Assembly: GCA_002359185.1 (NCBI GenBank)
Contig: DEML01000044.1
Coordinates: forward strand, 1-48,437
Length of the DNA stretch: 48,437 nucleotides
Origin: Planctomycetaceae bacterium UBA2671
GTDB taxonomy: Bacteria > Planctomycetota > Planctomycetia > Planctomycetales > Planctomycetaceae
Direction: 5' to 3'
In this document: piece after piece, positions 27,325 through 39,013 of the stretch
How positions within the stretch are numbered: position 1 is the stretch's first letter
Layout: each line of letters starts with the position of its first letter
Notes under the pieces: generated by a model
Told to the model about the DNA's origin: nothing
The model's input: the letters and a program-made list of their open reading frames with translations, nothing else
Database searches by the model: none
Program-made: the position numbers and the translations under genes

Positions 27325-27499
27325 TGGCAAGGGCCCTTTCGGGTTGTGTTGCCCGGGAAAAGTAGAGCTAACGAATGTGTTTTCGTTGGCTTCTATTGGC
27401 TCGCAATGGCCGTGCAGGTCATCGAAATATTTGTTGGTAATTATTGTGATTTCGGTTCGCGCTCGTTTTTCGAGCGTACTGATTCGGGGAAGATGAGAC

Positions 27500-28195
27500 A
27501 TGCCAGTAGGGCTGCTCGGACGAAAAATCGGAATGACTCAGGTCTATATAGAGGCTGGCATTGTTGTGCCGGTGACTGTGTTGGAGTTGGGTCCATGTCC
27601 TGTGATGCAGGTTCGTACTGTTGACCGGGATGGGTATGAAGCAGTTCAGCTTGGCTTTGGCGATAAGCCTCGTCGATTGGCGACAAAAGCTGAGCGTGGG
27701 CATGTTGCGGAGATTAACAGCAAGCGTCGTCGGTCTCGAGCAGAGGCTGGTGTTGAATTGCTGGCCAAGGCGGATTGCGAGCCTCAGCGTTATGTTCGCG
27801 AATTCCGTACCGATGGTGAAGATCACGGATTGGAAGTTGGTCAGGTTTTGACGGTGACCCAGTTTGCAGAAACTTCGCACGTTGATGTCATCGGGACATC
27901 AAAAGGTCGCGGAACTGCGGGTGTTATGAAGCGTCACAACTTTGCTGGTCAGCGAGCAACTCACGGGGTGAAAAAGGTTCACCGCCATGGTGGTTCGATT
28001 GGTCAAAGTGCGGACCCAAGTCGAGTTCTTAAGGGAACGAAGATGGCAGGTCAGTATGGTAACAGTCAAATCACGATGCGAAATCTGAAAGTGATTCGTG
28101 TGGTGGAAGAAGAGGGGTTGCTGCTCGTTAAAGGTGCAGTTCCTGGGGTGACTGGTGGCTACGTGATTGTCCGTTCAACGAATAAGATGGGTTAA
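27500..28195 (+). CDS. rplC: 50S ribosomal protein L3
   Basis: The protein has 231 residues, a little over the usual 205-215. It starts with LLGRKIGMTQVYIEAGIVVPVTVLE and includes the L3 signature KGRGTAGVMKRHNFAGQRATHG. It is an early-assembly protein of the 50S near the peptidyl-transferase centre. It lies 175 bp behind rpsJ and has GGGGAAGATGAG upstream. Confidence 0.98.
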   Translation: MPVGLLGRKIGMTQVYIEAGIVVPVTVLELGPCPVMQVRTVDRDGYEAVQLGFGDKPRRLATKAERGHVAEINSKRRRSRAEAGVELLAKADCEPQRYVREFRTDGEDHGLEVGQVLTVTQFAETSHVDVIGTSKGRGTAGVMKRHNFAGQRATHGVKKVHRHGGSIGQSADPSRVLKGTKMAGQYGNSQITMRNLKVIRVVEEEGLLLVKGAVPGVTGGYVIVRSTNKMG

Positions 28196-28263
28196 TTCTG
28201 GGCTTTGTACTCAGAAGTTATTAATACAGCGGTGCTGCCGGAAGGCGGTCGGAGTTAGTGGAA

Positions 28264-28899
28264 ATGATTTCATTACCAATTTATAATCAGCAAGGTTCAG
28301 AGGTTGGGACTTACGAGTTCGACCCTGCAGAACTTGCTGCCGGTGTGAATAAGCAGCTGCTTCACGATGTTGTCGTGATGTACGAAGCGAATCGTCGTGT
28401 CGGAACTTCCGCAACAAAGTCTCGCGGAATGGTCAGTGGCTCGACAAAGAAGATGTATCGCCAGAAGGGAACGGGTAATGCCCGTGCGGGTAGTAAACGG
28501 TCTCCAATACGGCGTGGTGGTGGGCATACTTTTGCCAAAACAACTCGCGACTGGAGCTATCGTCTTCCTAAAAAGGCGATTCGCCTGGCGACTCGGATGG
28601 CTCTGTTGAGCAAATTTGAAGACGAACAAGTTCGTCTGGTTGATGATATTCAGTTTGATTCTCCAAAGACGAAATCAGTCGTAACGATGCTCTCCGGGTT
28701 AGGGCTGGATCCTTCGAAGACACTTGTGGCGACTCAGGACTACAATGTGAATTTCTGGAAGTCGGCTCGGAATATTGCTGGTTTGCGTGTCAGTCCGGCT
28801 GCGGGGTTGAATGCCTATGACTTGCTGCATCAGCGAATGCTGGTGGTGACAAAGTCGGCATTGGATTCCTTGCGAAATGTTGAATCAGAAAATAGTTAA
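28264..28899 (+). CDS. rplD: 50S ribosomal protein L4
   Basis: The protein has 211 residues. ATG 28264 is 9 nt behind GGAG; a GTG at 28258 is too close to it. It shows the L4 block SGSTKKMYRQKGTGNARAGS and the exit-tunnel loop region. In E. coli L4 also represses its own operon through the leader; whether that holds here is unknown. Confidence 0.97.
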   Translation: MISLPIYNQQGSEVGTYEFDPAELAAGVNKQLLHDVVVMYEANRRVGTSATKSRGMVSGSTKKMYRQKGTGNARAGSKRSPIRRGGGHTFAKTTRDWSYRLPKKAIRLATRMALLSKFEDEQVRLVDDIQFDSPKTKSVVTMLSGLGLDPSKTLVATQDYNVNFWKSARNIAGLRVSPAAGLNAYDLLHQRMLVVTKSALDSLRNVESENS

Positions 28900-28968
28900 C
28901 GTGTCAGGTTCAGTCCTTTCATCGTTTTTATCGAGTTTTAGATTGTTTGTGAGTTTAAGGGGTTGGGT

Positions 28969-29277
28969 ATGTCTGTGGAATCAGGTTCGGGCTTGAATCT
29001 CGAGCCCTATCAGATTGTTCTCAAGCCGTTGGTAACGGAAAAAAGCACGCACTTTGCAGAGCGAGACAATGTCTATTCTTTCAAGGTTCATGCACAGTCC
29101 AATAAAACTCAAATCCGCAAAGCGGTTGAGTCGCTTTGGGATGTTAAAGTGACTAAGGTCCGGACTCAAAATCGTAAGGGCAAGCCTCGTCGCACAAAAT
29201 CGGGGATGGTTCATACGCAAAACTGGAAGAAAGCAATTGTTGAGCTCGATTCGGAGCACCGTATTTCTTTCTTCTAA
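28969..29277 (+). CDS. rplW: 50S ribosomal protein L23
   Basis: The protein has 102 residues. ATG 28969 follows AAGGGG by 6 nt; an in-frame TTG at 28963 is less likely. It has ILKPLVTEKSTHF and a KVTKVRTQNRKGKPRRTKSG loop. L23 lies at the tunnel exit and is the docking site for trigger factor and SRP. Confidence 0.97.
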   Translation: MSVESGSGLNLEPYQIVLKPLVTEKSTHFAERDNVYSFKVHAQSNKTQIRKAVESLWDVKVTKVRTQNRKGKPRRTKSGMVHTQNWKKAIVELDSEHRISFF

Positions 29278-29338
29278 GTAAACCTTGCGTTTTGTTTGTT
29301 CAGCAGTGTGACGAGATATTGAATTCAGAAAGTCGATC

Positions 29339-30193
29339 ATGGGTATTCGACAATATAAACCGACAAGTCCAGGCCGCAGAAATGCGTCTGTCAGCGACTT
29401 TGCGGATATTACAGACAAAAAGAAGAAGCCAGAGAAGTCTCTGCTCAAGCGGCTGAAGAAGCACTCGGGCCGAAACAATCAAGGCAAAATTACTGTTCGT
29501 CATCGTGGTGGCGGGCATCGTAAAATGTACCGCATGATCGACTTCAAGCGCCGCAATGATGGCGTGACTGCAGAAGTGATTTCGATCGAGTACGATCCGA
29601 ACCGTACCTGCCGTATTGCGTTATTGCAGTATGAGGGTGGAGAAAAGACATACATCCTGGCTCCTGTTGGCCTCAAAGCTGGCGACAAGCTGGAAAACGG
29701 TCCTAAAGCTGATCCTAAAATGGGGAACTGTCTGCCACTGGCAAATATTCCTGCAGGTTCAGAAATTCATGCCATTGAAATGCAGCCGGGTCGCGGGGCA
29801 CAGTTGTGCCGCAGTGCTGGTGGTGTTGCGGTGATGAATGCGACTGAAGGTAGCTGGGCACAGATCACTTTGCCGTCTGGTGAAGTTCGTCGACTGCCAA
29901 GCTCCTGCCGTGCGACGATTGGTCAGCTCGGAAATACAGAACACAGTAAGATTAAACTGGGAAAAGCAGGTCGTAAACGCTGGATGGGGCGTCGTCCTCA
30001 TGTTCGCGGTACTGTCATGAACCCGGTCGCTCACCCGATGGGTGGTGGAGAAGGTAAGAATTCAGGCGGGCGTCACCCCTGTAGTCCAACTGGTAAGTTG
30101 GCCAAGGGAGGACGTACCAGAAAACGTAGAAAAGCATCGACCAAGGCGATTATTCGTCGGCGTAAGTCGCGTCGTTATGGTCAGCTGAAGTAA
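29339..30193 (+). CDS. rplB: 50S ribosomal protein L2
   Basis: The protein has 284 residues, slightly longer than usual. It has YKPTSPGRRNASVSD at the N-terminus (most species have ...SPGRR), KITVRHRGGGHRKMYRMIDF, and the C-terminal peptidyl-transferase region MNPVAHPMGGGEGKNSGGRH. It is essential for subunit joining and peptidyl transfer. The conserved histidine of the HPMGGGEG block is intact. Confidence 0.98.
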   Translation: MGIRQYKPTSPGRRNASVSDFADITDKKKKPEKSLLKRLKKHSGRNNQGKITVRHRGGGHRKMYRMIDFKRRNDGVTAEVISIEYDPNRTCRIALLQYEGGEKTYILAPVGLKAGDKLENGPKADPKMGNCLPLANIPAGSEIHAIEMQPGRGAQLCRSAGGVAVMNATEGSWAQITLPSGEVRRLPSSCRATIGQLGNTEHSKIKLGKAGRKRWMGRRPHVRGTVMNPVAHPMGGGEGKNSGGRHPCSPTGKLAKGGRTRKRRKASTKAIIRRRKSRRYGQLK

Positions 30194-30254
30194 GCATCCG
30201 GCCGCTGGGGCTGGTTGCAGATATCAAGCGAATATTCGGAGTTAGGGTTGAGTT

Positions 30255-30524
30255 ATGGGGCGTTCCCTCAAAAAGGGTCCTTATGTGGACCATAACCTGT
30301 TGGATAAAATTGCACGTCTGGATGAGGCCGGCCAGAAAACGCCGATCAAAACCTGGGCACGCAATTCCACGATTGCTCCCGAGTTTATCGGTCATACATT
30401 TCTCGTTCATAATGGCCGAGCTCATCTGAATGTCTATGTGACAGAAGAGATGGTCGGTCATAAGTTGGGTGAGTTTTCATTGACACGAACATTCCGAGGC
30501 CATGGGGCCAAGGGTAAGCGGTAA
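30255..30524 (+). CDS. rpsS: 30S ribosomal protein S19
   Basis: The protein has 89 residues and starts MGRSLKKGPYVDHNLLDKI, which is diagnostic of S19. It ends with GEFSLTRTFRGHGAKGKR. S19 pairs with S13 in the head of the 30S. Its place after rplB is the standard order. Confidence 0.98.
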   Translation: MGRSLKKGPYVDHNLLDKIARLDEAGQKTPIKTWARNSTIAPEFIGHTFLVHNGRAHLNVYVTEEMVGHKLGEFSLTRTFRGHGAKGKR

Positions 30525-30608
30525 TCATAGCAGCCAATGGGTTGTTTGGGTTCAAAAGACATTATTTGGCTGCGTTCTGTTTGAGTGCAGCAGGTATTGA
30601 GAATAGTT

Positions 30609-30953
30609 ATGGCTAGAGTCAAAGCATCACATATGTACGCTCGAATCTCACCAACGAAGGTGCGGCACTTCACCGCTCTGGTTCAGGGGATGACAGCCAG
30701 TCAGGGTTTGGAACAGCTTCGCTTTCTGCCTAACCGCGGAGCGAAATTTCTTGAGAAAGTTCTGCAAAGTGCGGTCGCCAATGCAGAAGATCGAGGAGCA
30801 CGCAGCCCGGCATCTTTGAAGATTGCTGAAGCTCGTGTGGATATGGGACCGAGTTTCAAGCGAGTCTGGCCTCGTGGGCGTGGTCGGGCAGATATGTTAC
30901 AGAAGAAGTTTGCACACATTCATGTGGCTTTGGAAGCACCTGAATTATCATAA
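30609..30953 (+). CDS. rplV: 50S ribosomal protein L22
   Basis: The protein has 114 residues from ATG 30609 (ARVKASHMYARISPTKVRHF). In-frame codons from 30585 would add eight residues without family match. The C-terminal block ARVDMGPSFKRVWPRGRGRA is the L22 tunnel hairpin; its conserved basic loop is present. Confidence 0.97.
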   Translation: MARVKASHMYARISPTKVRHFTALVQGMTASQGLEQLRFLPNRGAKFLEKVLQSAVANAEDRGARSPASLKIAEARVDMGPSFKRVWPRGRGRADMLQKKFAHIHVALEAPELS

Positions 30954-31005
30954 ATAGCAGCCGACTGAATTTCGGCTGGAGACGTATTCAAGACAGGTCA
31001 CAGTT

Positions 31006-32068
<1,063 letters not shown>

Positions 32069-32128
32069 TCACCGTACAAGTTAGCGGAAGTGACTGGGCA
32101 GCCAGTCACTGATAAGAGAGATCGGACA

Positions 32129-32341
32129 ATGTCAAAAGCTTCCGAATTACGCGAACAAAACGACGAACAGCTTGGCTTTTCGTTGAAAGAAACTCAGAAA
32201 GAGTTTTTCCAGTTGCAGTTTAAAGCTGTTACGGAGAAGCTTGATGCACCAAGTCGTAAAAAAGATTTACGCCGTGAAATTGCACGGATTAAAACGATTC
32301 AGAACGAGCGTAAAGCTGCAGCTGAAGCGACAAAATCTTAA
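32129..32341 (+). CDS. rpmC: 50S ribosomal protein L29
   Basis: The protein has 70 residues from ATG 32129. It has the two-helix L29 pattern SKASELREQNDEQLGFSLKETQKEFFQLQFKAVTEKLDAPS and IARIKTIQNER. An upstream in-frame start at 32090 is not family-like. L29 lies at the tunnel exit next to L23. Confidence 0.93.
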   Translation: MSKASELREQNDEQLGFSLKETQKEFFQLQFKAVTEKLDAPSRKKDLRREIARIKTIQNERKAAAEATKS

Positions 32342-32399
32342 TTTTTCGAGAACAATTATAGCGGTTCAATCCGCTCTCCTGTGACGGACGTGATCTGGT

Positions 32400-32699
32400 A
32401 TGAAGAAGAAATTGATCGGCATTGTTGCCAGTGACAAAATGAACAAGACGCGCCGCGTCGAAGTGAAACGTCTGTTTCAGCATCCTCGATACGGCAAAAT
32501 TGTCAGTCGAAAGACAGTTTGTCATGTCCACGATGAGAACAACGAATCTAAAGAAGGGGATAAGGTCGAAATTATCGAATCCCGTCCTCTCTCTCGATTG
32601 AAGCGTTGGGACCTGGTTCGGATTGTGGAAGTCATGACTGATCCCATGGCTGCTCGTATTGATGATCCCGTGACTGCGGAAAATGTGTCGGACGAGTAA
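32400..32699 (+). CDS. rpsQ: 30S ribosomal protein S17 with acidic C-terminal tail
   Basis: The protein has 99 residues. It matches S17 (IGIVASDKMNKTRRVEVKRLFQHPRYGK; GDKVEIIESRPLSRLKRWDLVRIVE) to about residue 80. About 20 extra residues (MTDPMAARIDDPVTAENVSDE) follow, an acidic tail uncommon in S17. Confidence 0.95.
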   Translation: MKKKLIGIVASDKMNKTRRVEVKRLFQHPRYGKIVSRKTVCHVHDENNESKEGDKVEIIESRPLSRLKRWDLVRIVEVMTDPMAARIDDPVTAENVSDE

Positions 32700-32754
32700 G
32701 TCTTCTCCGCGTTAGTATTCAAATAAGCTGCGAATTGATTGAAGAGTCGATCCC

Positions 32755-33123
32755 ATGATTCAGATGCAAACTGTTGTCGAAGTCGCTGATAACACCGGGG
32801 CCAAAATTGCCCGATGTATCCGCGTTCTCGGTGGCACAGGCCGACGTACTGCCAATATCGGCGATGTGATCATCGTCAGTATTCAAAAAACACTACCAGG
32901 TAGCCCGGTCAAAAAAGGCCAGGTTGCTCGAGCAGTGATTGTTCGGACACGACAAAAGACTCGCCGTGATGACGGCAGCTATGTACGTTTCGATAAAAAT
33001 GCAGTCGTTCTGGTTGACAAGGATGGTAACCCGCGAGGCACTCGTATTTTCGGAGCTGTGGCTCGTGAATTGCGGGAAGCTCGGTTTATGAAAATTGTTT
33101 CCCTGGCTCGAGATGTCTTTTAG
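32755..33123 (+). CDS. rplN: 50S ribosomal protein L14
   Basis: The protein has the standard 122 residues and starts MIQMQTVVEVADNTGAKIA. It has the L14 signature VIVRTRQKTRRDDGSYVRFDKNAVVL. It forms an intersubunit bridge. A gap of 151 bp with a hairpin (33205-33231) separates it from rplX. Confidence 0.98.
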   Translation: MIQMQTVVEVADNTGAKIARCIRVLGGTGRRTANIGDVIIVSIQKTLPGSPVKKGQVARAVIVRTRQKTRRDDGSYVRFDKNAVVLVDKDGNPRGTRIFGAVARELREARFMKIVSLARDVF

Positions 33124-33204
33124 TCAGCTGGGCTATGCAGTTTCGGGGAACGTTTGCCCCATTGAATTAATTACTGTCACAGAAATGTGATTTCAGATAT
33201 TGGA

Positions 33205-33231
33205 TATCCTTCTCCTTTCCAGGAGAGGATA
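33205..33231 (+). promoter_or_regulatory. Hairpin between rplN and rplX
   Basis: TATCCTTCTCC (33205-33215) pairs with GGAGAGGATA (33222-33231) with one bulge. It lies in an unusually long gap inside the operon. There is no T-run, so attenuation or mRNA processing would be the candidates. Confidence 0.3.
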
Positions 33232-33274
33232 ATCAGCTGCGAAGTCTAATCGTTGCAGGATTGTGCAGAGAGCC

Positions 33275-33631
33275 ATGAAAATCAAAAAGGGTGATCAAGT
33301 TGTCGTCATAACCGGTGAGGATGCATCAAGCACTCCCCATCAGGTTTTGGAAGTGCTCAAAGGCGGCCAGAAAATGGTCGTTCAGGGAGTGAATCAGGTT
33401 TACAAGCACGTTAAGCGTGGACATCCTAAGTCACCTTCAGGTGGTCGTCTGCAGATGGAAATGCCTATCCAGAGCAGTAACGTGATGTATTACTGTGAAT
33501 CCTGCTCAAAACCCTCTCGACTCGGTCTTCGTTATACAGAAGAAGGATCGAAGGAACGTTACTGCAAGAAATGTAATTCATCCTGTGGTACAATCAGCCC
33601 ACCGCGTGAGAAATACGCGACAAGCAAGTAA
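33275..33631 (+). CDS. rplX: 50S ribosomal protein L24, zinc-ribbon form
   Basis: The protein has 118 residues from ATG 33275. The KOW segment KIKKGDQVVVITGEDASS is at the N-terminus. Residues about 70-105 hold two CxxC pairs (CESC and CKKC), the zinc-binding variant found in some bacteria and Thermus. A further cysteine (SSCG) lies next to the second pair. Four ligands are present, so zinc binding is likely. Confidence 0.93.
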   Translation: MKIKKGDQVVVITGEDASSTPHQVLEVLKGGQKMVVQGVNQVYKHVKRGHPKSPSGGRLQMEMPIQSSNVMYYCESCSKPSRLGLRYTEEGSKERYCKKCNSSCGTISPPREKYATSK

Positions 33632-33685
33632 TTCAATTCAATACCGTGATCCTGACAGTATGGTCAGAATGAGGAGTGGTCGATC

Positions 33686-34240
33686 GTGACCCGGTTACTA
33701 GAGAAATATAATAGTGAAATTGTTCCTGCGATGCAGGAAGAGTTTGGACGAAAAAATGTTCACTCCCTTCCCAAGCTTCAGAAGATTGTTCTGAATATGG
33801 GTTTGGGGAAGGCCATTCAGGACCGGAAACGTCTTGAGGAAGCTGTTGAGCATTTGACCGTCATTGCAGGGCAAAAGCCTCAAATTACTCGCGCGAAAAA
33901 GTCGGTCGCCGGCTTCAAACTGCGTGAGGGGATGGAAATTGGCTGCTGCGTGACACTTCGTGGACAGCGAATGTATGAATTTCTGGATCGCCTGATCACA
34001 CTGGCCTTACCACGAGTTCGCGACTTTCGCGGTGTGAAGGCCAATGCATTCGATGGTAACGGAAACTATTCACTCGGTCTTTCCGAGCAGATGGTTTTTC
34101 CGGAAGTGGATGCGGACAACGCCAAATACATTCAGGGTTTGAATGTCACCATTGTGACTTCAGCGACCAATAATGAAGAAGCCAAAGTAATGCTGACCAA
34201 GTTCGGATTTCCATTCCGTAAACCTGGTACAAATAATTAA
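33686..34240 (+). CDS. rplE: 50S ribosomal protein L5
   Basis: The protein has 184 residues with a GTG start and GAGGAG nearby (33671-33676). It has LPKLQKIVLNMGLGKAIQDRKRLE, PQITRAKKSVAGFKLREGMEIGCCVTLRG and GNYSLGLSEQMVFPEVD. L5 binds 5S rRNA and contacts the P-site tRNA. In most bacteria rpsN follows, but here the next gene is rpsH with only 116 bp between, too short for S14. Confidence 0.98.
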   Translation: MTRLLEKYNSEIVPAMQEEFGRKNVHSLPKLQKIVLNMGLGKAIQDRKRLEEAVEHLTVIAGQKPQITRAKKSVAGFKLREGMEIGCCVTLRGQRMYEFLDRLITLALPRVRDFRGVKANAFDGNGNYSLGLSEQMVFPEVDADNAKYIQGLNVTIVTSATNNEEAKVMLTKFGFPFRKPGTNN

Positions 34241-34356
34241 CATAAGTTTGCGGTGGCAGTTTGTCTTAGTGGCAGACTGTTGCTCACCAAATCGTGAGAA
34301 CACGATTTGCGTATTTACGATTCCTGTTTAGATTCAGTTTTGGGAACCATGCAACC

Positions 34357-34752
34357 ATGATGACCGACCCGGTTGCCGATATGTTGACACGAATTCGCAA
34401 TGCCGTTGCGATCGAACGTCCGATTGTTGATATTCCAGATTCCAAGCTCAAACGTGGCATTGCTGACGTTTTGAAGCGTGAAGGATACATCTGGAACTAC
34501 GAGATTATCGAGCAGGCTCCGCAGGGAGTATTGCGTGTTCAACTTAAGTATGGCCCGAACGGCGAACAGGTCATTCAGAAAATTGTACGATCCAGCAAAC
34601 CCGGACGTCGCCGATATTCAGGAGTCAAAGAGACTCCTGAGGTGATGCAGGGCATGGGGATATGCATCCTGACGACGAGCCAGGGCGTATTGAGTAATCG
34701 AGAAGCCAAAGCCAAGGGTATTGGTGGCGAAATTCTCTGCACAGTTTGGTAA
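34357..34752 (+). CDS. rpsH: 30S ribosomal protein S8
   Basis: The protein has 131 residues from ATG 34357 (MMTDPVADMLTRIRNA); the second ATG at 34360 is equally possible. A longer in-frame frame from 34294 is not family-like. It ends with the S8 signature ICILTTSQGVLSNREAKAKGIGGEILCTVW. S8 binds 16S rRNA helix 21 and represses the spc operon in E. coli. Confidence 0.97.
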   Translation: MMTDPVADMLTRIRNAVAIERPIVDIPDSKLKRGIADVLKREGYIWNYEIIEQAPQGVLRVQLKYGPNGEQVIQKIVRSSKPGRRRYSGVKETPEVMQGMGICILTTSQGVLSNREAKAKGIGGEILCTVW

Positions 34753-34803
34753 TATTTAGAGCTGACATGAATTCATGCAGCTTCAATTGAAGGTTTTGGC
34801 AGA

Positions 34804-35349
<546 letters not shown>

Positions 35350-35473
35350 CAAATTAATGAACTCTTGGTGGCTGACAGCAAGAATTCATTATTCAATCAC
35401 GATATGATCTGCCGTATTTGGCTCAGATGTAATAGCACAGTATTAATAGCTTTGAGGAAGTTGGCGATCGGCC

Positions 35474-35839
35474 ATGAAAGTTCAAAAACGAGTCACGAAT
35501 CGACGTAATCGTCGTTCTTTCCGCGTCCGGAATCGAGTCCGTGCAATTCGCAAGTTGCGATTGTCGGTTTTTCGTAGCAATTGCCACATGTACGCGCAGA
35601 TCATTGACGATGCAGGCAGCCGAACAATTGTTTCTGCCAGTACGATTGAATCTGCAATTGCAGGTCCGAGCAAGTATGCTGGCAACGTCGAGTCAGCTGC
35701 TAAAGTTGGTCGATTGATCGCTGAGCGAGCAAAGGAAAAAGGAATTGAATCCGTTGCGTTTGATCGTGGTAGTTATAAATATCATGGAAGAGTAAAAGCA
35801 CTGGCCGATGCAGCCCGCGAAGGTGGTTTAAACTTCTAA
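35474..35839 (+). CDS. rplR: 50S ribosomal protein L18
   Basis: The protein has 121 residues with the basic N-terminus KVQKRVTNRRNRRSFRVRNRVRAIRK and the end SVAFDRGSYKYHGRVKALADAAREGGLNF. It binds 5S rRNA. GAGG is upstream. It is followed by a 178-bp gap before rpsE. Confidence 0.98.
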   Translation: MKVQKRVTNRRNRRSFRVRNRVRAIRKLRLSVFRSNCHMYAQIIDDAGSRTIVSASTIESAIAGPSKYAGNVESAAKVGRLIAERAKEKGIESVAFDRGSYKYHGRVKALADAAREGGLNF

Positions 35840-36017
35840 CCTCCTTGTGGAGTTTGTTCTGGTCGTCAAATCGACGAGCCGTACTCCATTGTCGTGCTCG
35901 TAAGTTGATTGAGCAATAAGAAGCCGGTACAAGTAAACTGATACATTGCAGCCTCTGGTTATTGAATGAGGCTTTTGAAATGATAATCGATTCTATCGAA
36001 AAATTGGGAGTGAAGCG

Positions 36018-36497
36018 TTGGCTACGGAAACCAAATCAGACTCACAGGAACAAGTCGTCCAGATTCGACGCTGTGCTTGCGTAGTCAAAGGGGGGCGACG
36101 GTTCAGCTTTGCAGCCATGGTCGTTGTCGGAAATCACAATGGCGAAGTCGGCTGGGGATACGGCAAGGGGAACGAAGTTCCAACCTCCGTCGAAAAAGCA
36201 GTTAAAGACTGTAATCACCATAAGATTCGTGTAAATCTGAATGGCGATACGATTCCTCACCAGATTGAAGGTCGGTTCGGTTCTGCTCGGGTTTTGCTTC
36301 TGCCAGCCAACCCTGGTACTGGTATTATCGCCGGTGCGAGTGTTCGGGCGGTTGTAGAATCTGTCGGAATTAAAGACATTCTGACAAAGGTTCGTGGATC
36401 CACCAATCCAATTAACGTTGTTAAGGCAACCTTTGATGCCTTGTCAAAGTTGCGTAATCGAGACGATTTCGCTCGTTTGCGTGGCGTCGACGTTTAA
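36018..36497 (+). CDS. rpsE: 30S ribosomal protein S5
   Basis: The protein has 159 residues with a TTG start, supported by GGGAG (36006-36010) at 7 nt. It has VVKGGRRFSFAAMVVVGNHNGEVGWGYGKGNEVP, the loop that affects decoding fidelity, and ARVLLLPANPGTGIIAGASVRAVVE. No rpmD (L30) lies between it and rplO, where it is usually found. Confidence 0.98.
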   Translation: MATETKSDSQEQVVQIRRCACVVKGGRRFSFAAMVVVGNHNGEVGWGYGKGNEVPTSVEKAVKDCNHHKIRVNLNGDTIPHQIEGRFGSARVLLLPANPGTGIIAGASVRAVVESVGIKDILTKVRGSTNPINVVKATFDALSKLRNRDDFARLRGVDV

Positions 36498-36641
36498 TTT
36501 CAAAGAGACTCCTGTGGTGAACTTAACCGCCGGTTTTAATCGTATAACGAATGTTTCGCATTTTTGCGAGTCAAGATAAATAGACACTGAGAGACGAGAC
36601 CGTATGTACGAGTCGTCTCGACATACGGGAAAGTAACTCCC

Positions 36642-37091
36642 ATGATTATTGATGATGTTCATCGCGGAATTCATAAACGTAAAAAACGCAAGCGGATTGG
36701 TCGTGGCGTAGGCTCAGGCCATGGCAAGACTTCAGGTCGCGGCCATAAAGGTTATGGATCACGAGCAGGTTCAAGCACACGGCGTGGCTTTGAAGGTGGC
36801 CAGACGCCAATCTTCATGCGTGTCGCCAAACGTGGTTTCAATAACCGTGCCTTCGCAGATGTTGTGGCGATCATCAATCTTTACGATCTGGAAAAACATT
36901 TCCAGGATGGTGATGATGTGACGCCGGAAGCCTTGAAGAAAAAAGGGCTGGTTCACGGTAATTTCGATGCAGTGAAACTGCTCGGCAACGGTGAACTGAC
37001 CAAGAAGCTGAATGTGAAGTTACACCGTTTCTCTGCATCTGCAGAAGAGAAAGTGACTTCCATCGGCGGCAAAGTTGAACCGATTGTTTAA
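36642..37091 (+). CDS. rplO: 50S ribosomal protein L15
   Basis: The protein has 149 residues. It has the glycine-rich RIGRGVGSGHGKTSGRGHKGYGSRAGS and the C-terminal globular part ending VTSIGGKVEPIV. GGGAAAG lies upstream of the ATG. It is the last gene before an intrinsic terminator, so secY is probably transcribed separately. Confidence 0.97.
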   Translation: MIIDDVHRGIHKRKKRKRIGRGVGSGHGKTSGRGHKGYGSRAGSSTRRGFEGGQTPIFMRVAKRGFNNRAFADVVAIINLYDLEKHFQDGDDVTPEALKKKGLVHGNFDAVKLLGNGELTKKLNVKLHRFSASAEEKVTSIGGKVEPIV

Positions 37092-37115
37092 TTACTGAAT
37101 TCATTGAATGAACTC

Positions 37116-37147
37116 ATGCCTTTCCAGTTCGGGAAGGCATTTTTTTT
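37116..37147 (+). terminator. Intrinsic terminator of the S10/spc series
   Basis: ATGCCTTTCC (37116-37125) pairs with GGGAAGGCAT (37131-37140) with one G-U pair, and seven T follow. It is 24 bp behind the rplO stop codon. Confidence 0.88.
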
Positions 37148-37450
37148 GATCTCATGTCGTTTTTCAGCGTATTGAGTTCGCATGGTTGGTCAATTTCAGC
37201 TTGATCTCACTCTTCTTTTGGGAAAGCGCCTGTATTTCAAACCATTTCTTTGGGTGATGGGCTTGCGAAAATCGCACGGATGCACGAAAACTCTCCTACC
37301 CAAAATTATCGGGACTTGCTAAAACTCCCATTTGGGAGATCAGGCAATCAGACCGTATTGGTTTAAACTGAATACTCTGTGTGGATTGGATCCACATGAC
37401 GACTTAATAACAATTTGGATAAGCTCTCGTAAGACTCAGGATAATTGTCG
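37148..37450. other. Upstream region of secY
   Basis: About 300 bp hold no gene. A palindromic CTCCCATTTGGGAG lies near 37325-37338. A promoter for secY is expected here because of the preceding terminator, but no good -35/-10 pair was recognised. Confidence 0.4.
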
Positions 37451-38818
<1,368 letters not shown>

Positions 38819-38845
38819 ATAGAAGTCTCTTTTGAAAATACTTTT

Positions 38846-38883
38846 AAAGGGTGAGGGCTATTATTGGTCTTCACCCTTTTTTT
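38846..38883 (+). terminator. Intrinsic terminator behind secY
   Basis: AAAGGGTGA (38846-38854) pairs with TCACCCTTT (38871-38879), and the T-run continues to 38883. Confidence 0.85.
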
Positions 38884-38932
38884 ATATTTGTGAAATGAAA
38901 CAATGAGTCTGCGTTAGTTTTCTTGAAGCTGG

Positions 38933-38964
38933 AGGTTGGGTTAGTGGAAGGCGTAACCCAACCT
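38933..38964. repeat. Perfect 11-bp inverted repeat between secY and map
   Basis: AGGTTGGGTTA (38933-38943) and TAACCCAACCT (38954-38964) flank 10 bp. It lies downstream of the secY terminator and 50 bp ahead of map, and resembles the small palindromes elsewhere in the window. Confidence 0.6.
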
Positions 38965-39013
38965 GCATCGATGATTTCAATAATTTAGTGAAGTTTGAAT
39001 GCGGGATATTTGA

